This document shows positions 31,270-32,856 of a DNA stretch of 32,856 nucleotides, piece after piece. Origin of the DNA: a virus; IMG/VR virus record IMGVR_UViG_3300048918_000121, positions 1 through 32,856 of that record; one strand, given 5' to 3'. Position numbers and translations under genes: made by a program. Each line of letters begins with the position of its first letter. The first letter of the stretch is position 1. Under the pieces are notes generated by a model that was given only the letters and a program-made list of their open reading frames with translations, did no database searches and was not told the origin of the DNA.

Positions 31270-32382
31270 TCAGTCCTTGATCAATAGGCGGTTCTTGAGA
31301 AATGCCTGCAGAGGCATCTCGAGACGCCAATAGCTGAAGATGCCGAACAGGAAGGCAGGGATGATCCACATGGAAATGAGGATGAACGTAGGCACGTGCC
31401 CCACTAGGCCAAAGTGCGTGGCAACGGTCAGGATCGAATAGAAGATCAGCTGATGCCAAACGTAGATCGAGTAGGACGAATCGCCAAGAGCCATCCATCG
31501 GCTTGAGAACGTCCACATGCCGCGGTACTCGATGGCGATGATGGCGTAGAGGATGAATGCGGAAGGGATTCCGCTGTAGAACACGCGATACCACGGGATC
31601 AGCGTCCACCATCCGAGGTGGCGCATGTATTCGGCGCCGGCGAGGAAGGTGACCACGCCAATGAATGCAGCCGTTACCGCGTAGGCCGTGATGCCTCGAC
31701 GAATCAGGTAGGCCACGATCATGCCGAAGATGAACTCGAAGGTCAGCGGCGACAGCGCGACTTGCGCCACCCACTGGTTCTTGCCGATGAACATGTCGTA
31801 GGCGACGATCAAGGTAATCAGGACTGCCCATCCGGCCAGTACTTTGCCGACATGCTTGGGGGAGATCAGCAACGCCAGCATCACCACGGCGTAGAAGTAG
31901 ATCTCGAAGCACAGCGACCAGGCCGCCATGATGTAGGTGTTGACGTGGGTCAGGAGTAGGCCCTGTTGCCATAGCGGGTCAACGGGCAGATTGGGTGGTG
32001 CCAGTTGCACCTTGTGGCTTGCCGCCACGGCCAGCGCGAAGGCAATCCAATACACCGGATAGATGCGGCTGAATCGGTTGACGCCAAAGTTCCATGCGAT
32101 CCGTGCGCGACCACCATCCTGGTCGCCGGCTTTCATGGCAACCGTCGTGATGATGAAGCCCGAGATGACGAAGAAGATGTCAACGCCGGCCGAGGCGAAC
32201 ACCCCAAAGAAGCTGAAGTATTGATCCAGCCCAAGGCCCGGCTGCAACAGCAGGGCATGACCAAGGAACACGACCAGCGAGGCAATGCCACGCATCGCCT
32301 GGATGTTCTTGATGGTCCCAGCCTTAACGATCGCCTGGTCGCGCGGCACGTCCAACGTGCGCGAATCAATCGCAATGCTCAT
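31270..32382 (-). CDS. Membrane O-acyltransferase (acyltransferase-3 / OafA family)
   Basis: The 370-residue protein has about ten hydrophobic segments and the family motifs. These are IQAMRGIASLVVFLGHA (Arg and catalytic-type His near residues 31-42), then AGVDIFFVISGFIITT near 65-80, then NRFSRIYPVYW near 98-108. The family moves acetyl groups onto cell-surface sugars such as O-antigen. There is no C-terminal SGNH domain. The gene faces the phage late operon at its end, so it can be expressed during lysogeny, typical of seroconversion genes. AAGGG touches the ATG at 32382, an unusually close ribosome-binding site. Confidence 0.9.
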   Translation of the reverse strand: MSIAIDSRTLDVPRDQAIVKAGTIKNIQAMRGIASLVVFLGHALLLQPGLGLDQYFSFFGVFASAGVDIFFVISGFIITTVAMKAGDQDGGRARIAWNFGVNRFSRIYPVYWIAFALAVAASHKVQLAPPNLPVDPLWQQGLLLTHVNTYIMAAWSLCFEIYFYAVVMLALLISPKHVGKVLAGWAVLITLIVAYDMFIGKNQWVAQVALSPLTFEFIFGMIVAYLIRRGITAYAVTAAFIGVVTFLAGAEYMRHLGWWTLIPWYRVFYSGIPSAFILYAIIAIEYRGMWTFSSRWMALGDSSYSIYVWHQLIFYSILTVATHFGLVGHVPTFILISMWIIPAFLFGIFSYWRLEMPLQAFLKNRLLIKD

Positions 32383-32446
32383 CCCTTAACCCCTGTCCTT
32401 TTAGCTGTGGCAGTTTACGCGATCCATCGATCGGGCGGTAACAATG

Positions 32447-32476
32447 GCTATACTTGGCCACCCACAGGGCCGTGAA
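32447..32476 (-). promoter_or_regulatory. Candidate promoter for the acyltransferase gene
   Basis: Read on the minus strand, TTCACG (32476-32471) and TATAGC (32452-32447) are 18 bp apart, each matching sigma-70 hexamers at four of six bases. They stand about 65 bp before the acyltransferase ATG. A plus-strand reading of the same bases (TATACT at 32449-32454) lacks a spaced -35. Confidence 0.35.
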
Positions 32477-32477
32477 A

Positions 32478-32578
32478 GTGTAGACCTTGTGTAGACTTGC
32501 CCCGCTGCCCCCGTAGCTCAGTTGGATAGAGCGTCCCCCTCCTAAGGAGATGCTTTGCACTGACCCCAGACTGACCCC
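32478..32578 (+). other. Attachment-site-like array of paired direct repeats
   Basis: GTGTAGAC occurs at 32478-32485 and 32489-32496. ACTGACCCC occurs at 32559-32567 and 32570-32578. Both pairs have an 11-bp period, one helical turn, and they flank the tRNA-Arg 5' half. Paired short repeats on each side of a tRNA-derived core resemble the arm sites of tyrosine recombinase attP regions. No integrase gene is in the window, so the assignment is inference. Confidence 0.5.
32507..32550 (+). pseudogene. 5' half of tRNA-Arg(CCU)
   Basis: The segment has acceptor strand GCCCCCG, TA, a D arm GCTC/GAGC with AGTTGGATA loop, and an anticodon arm with loop CTCCTAA (anticodon CCT). The 3' side of the anticodon stem (GGAGA) has one mismatch to TCCCC, and no T arm or complementary CGGGGGC follows. 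It is therefore a fragment ending at the anticodon arm, a usual crossover point for tyrosine recombinases in tRNA genes. Confidence 0.75.
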
Positions 32579-32663
32579 GGCGCAGACCTAAGTGCCTGAT
32601 ATGCTTAAGCAGCCGTTGATAGTTTGCGACAAGGTTAGTTCTTGTTTTTGTTGATCTTCCCTG

Positions 32664-32711
32664 ACCTTGACATGGTAGGGGTCACAAGTTCGATCCTTGT
32701 ACCGCCCACCA
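32664..32711 (+). pseudogene. 3' half of tRNA-Val(GAC), likely attR
   Basis: The segment has anticodon loop TTGACAT (anticodon GAC), stem GGTAG, T arm ACAAG-TTCGATC-CTTGT, acceptor strand ACCGCCC, discriminator A and encoded CCA. The bases before it (TGACC where CTACC is needed) break the anticodon stem, and no GGGCGGT 5' strand lies upstream. Phages that integrate into tRNA genes restore the gene at one end and leave the displaced 3' half at the other. A terminator and the host gene hemJ follow, so this is probably the prophage right end, with an intact copy expected left of the window. Confidence 0.78.
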
Positions 32712-32719
32712 ATACCGAC

Positions 32720-32755
32720 GAAACGGCGTGGCCTTGGGTCACGCCGTTTCTTTTT
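32720..32755 (+). terminator. Intrinsic terminator of host tRNA-Val gene
   Basis: GAAACGGCGTG (32720-32730) pairs perfectly with CACGCCGTTTC (32740-32750) around a 9-nt loop, followed by TTTTT. It lies 8 nt after the tRNA-Val CCA, the normal place for its terminator, and belongs to the host side of the junction. Confidence 0.85.
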
Positions 32756-32774
32756 GCGCTGAAGGAGCTGGTCG

Positions 32775-32856
32775 ATGACGTACCTCTGGGTCAAGAGCTT
32801 CCATGTCGTGTTCGTCATTGCCTGGATGGCCACGGTGTTCTACCTGCCGCGCATCC
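32775..32856 (+). CDS. hemJ: HemJ protoporphyrinogen oxidase, start only
   Basis: The first 27 codons (MTYLWVKSFHVVFVIAWMAT, VFYLPRI) run to the window edge. This matches the opening of HemJ, the membrane protein that oxidises protoporphyrinogen IX in many proteobacteria, including the conserved His10 and the W...FYLPR segment. AAGGAG stands 8 nt before the ATG. It is a housekeeping host gene and marks the chromosome beyond the prophage. Confidence 0.85.
   Translation, partial: MTYLWVKSFHVVFVIAWMATVFYLPRI

Noticed and set aside
31241-31972. Second minus-strand frame inside the acyltransferase
   Set aside because: It is an alternative frame of the acyltransferase gene, rich in Arg and His, without the membrane segments and motifs of the real frame.
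32588-32833. Minus-strand ORF containing YKDRTCDPYHVKV
   Set aside because: That string is the antisense reading of the tRNA-Val 3' half, a known type of spurious annotation. The frame also crosses the terminator and the start of hemJ.
1-32856. CRISPR arrays or insertion sequences
   Set aside because: No array of regularly spaced repeats and no transposase-like protein was seen on either strand.

Overview
The window is almost entirely one prophage, entered after its integration and immunity genes (both outside the left edge) and followed to its right-hand junction with the host chromosome. The DNA is GC-rich by eye. The host side holds a tRNA-Val(GAC) remnant, an intrinsic terminator and the start of hemJ. 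With the style of the phage genes this suggests a gammaproteobacterium, perhaps of the Xanthomonadales (inference; no host marker gene is complete here).

Layout. (1) 1-6288, early/middle genes, all rightward: a winged-helix-type DNA-binding protein, a small gap with two DnaA-box-like sites, a DnaT-like replication protein and a DnaB-family helicase, then a zinc-ribbon membrane peptide, a DNA methyltransferase, NinB, a DUF1364 protein, a PD-(D/E)XK nuclease, two overlapping small genes and a Q-like antiterminator with DnaJ-type zinc knuckles. (2) 6289-6475, the late control region: an operator-like inverted repeat, a candidate late promoter, an intrinsic terminator and, 3 nt beyond its T-run, an intact tRNA-Gly(UCC). 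(3) 6484-8762, lysis: a lambda R-type endolysin, two holin-like membrane proteins, an i-spanin-like gene overlapped by an o-spanin lipoprotein gene, and three small genes. (4) 8820-17322, packaging and head: TerS, TerL, portal, GP20-like scaffold, major capsid protein and a run of small connector genes. (5) 17386-27505, a contractile (myovirus) tail: sheath, tube, a tail assembly chaperone with a textbook -1 frameshift site, tape measure and a P2/Mu-like baseplate (LysM protein, hub, spike, W/gp25, J, I-like). (6) 27572-31152, host recognition: a glycine-rich tail fibre and a tailspike with a complete SGNH esterase triad. (7) 31153-32382, minus strand: a membrane acyltransferase of the OafA family with a translationally coupled 37-residue protein, which look like lysogenic-conversion genes. 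(8) 32383-32856, the junction: paired 11-bp-period repeats around a 5' half of tRNA-Arg(CCU), then a 3' half of tRNA-Val(GAC), a terminator and hemJ.

The genes form a coherent temperate myovirus. Q should release late transcription from the promoter near 6324 through the terminator and tRNA-Gly into the lysis, head and tail genes. Further terminator-like hairpins stand just before 12056, the sheath, the tube and the tail fibre genes, so late transcription probably depends on antitermination throughout. The standout signals are the chaperone frameshift, the Q/promoter/terminator/tRNA arrangement, the esterase tailspike beside an O-acyltransferase, and the double tRNA-fragment junction.
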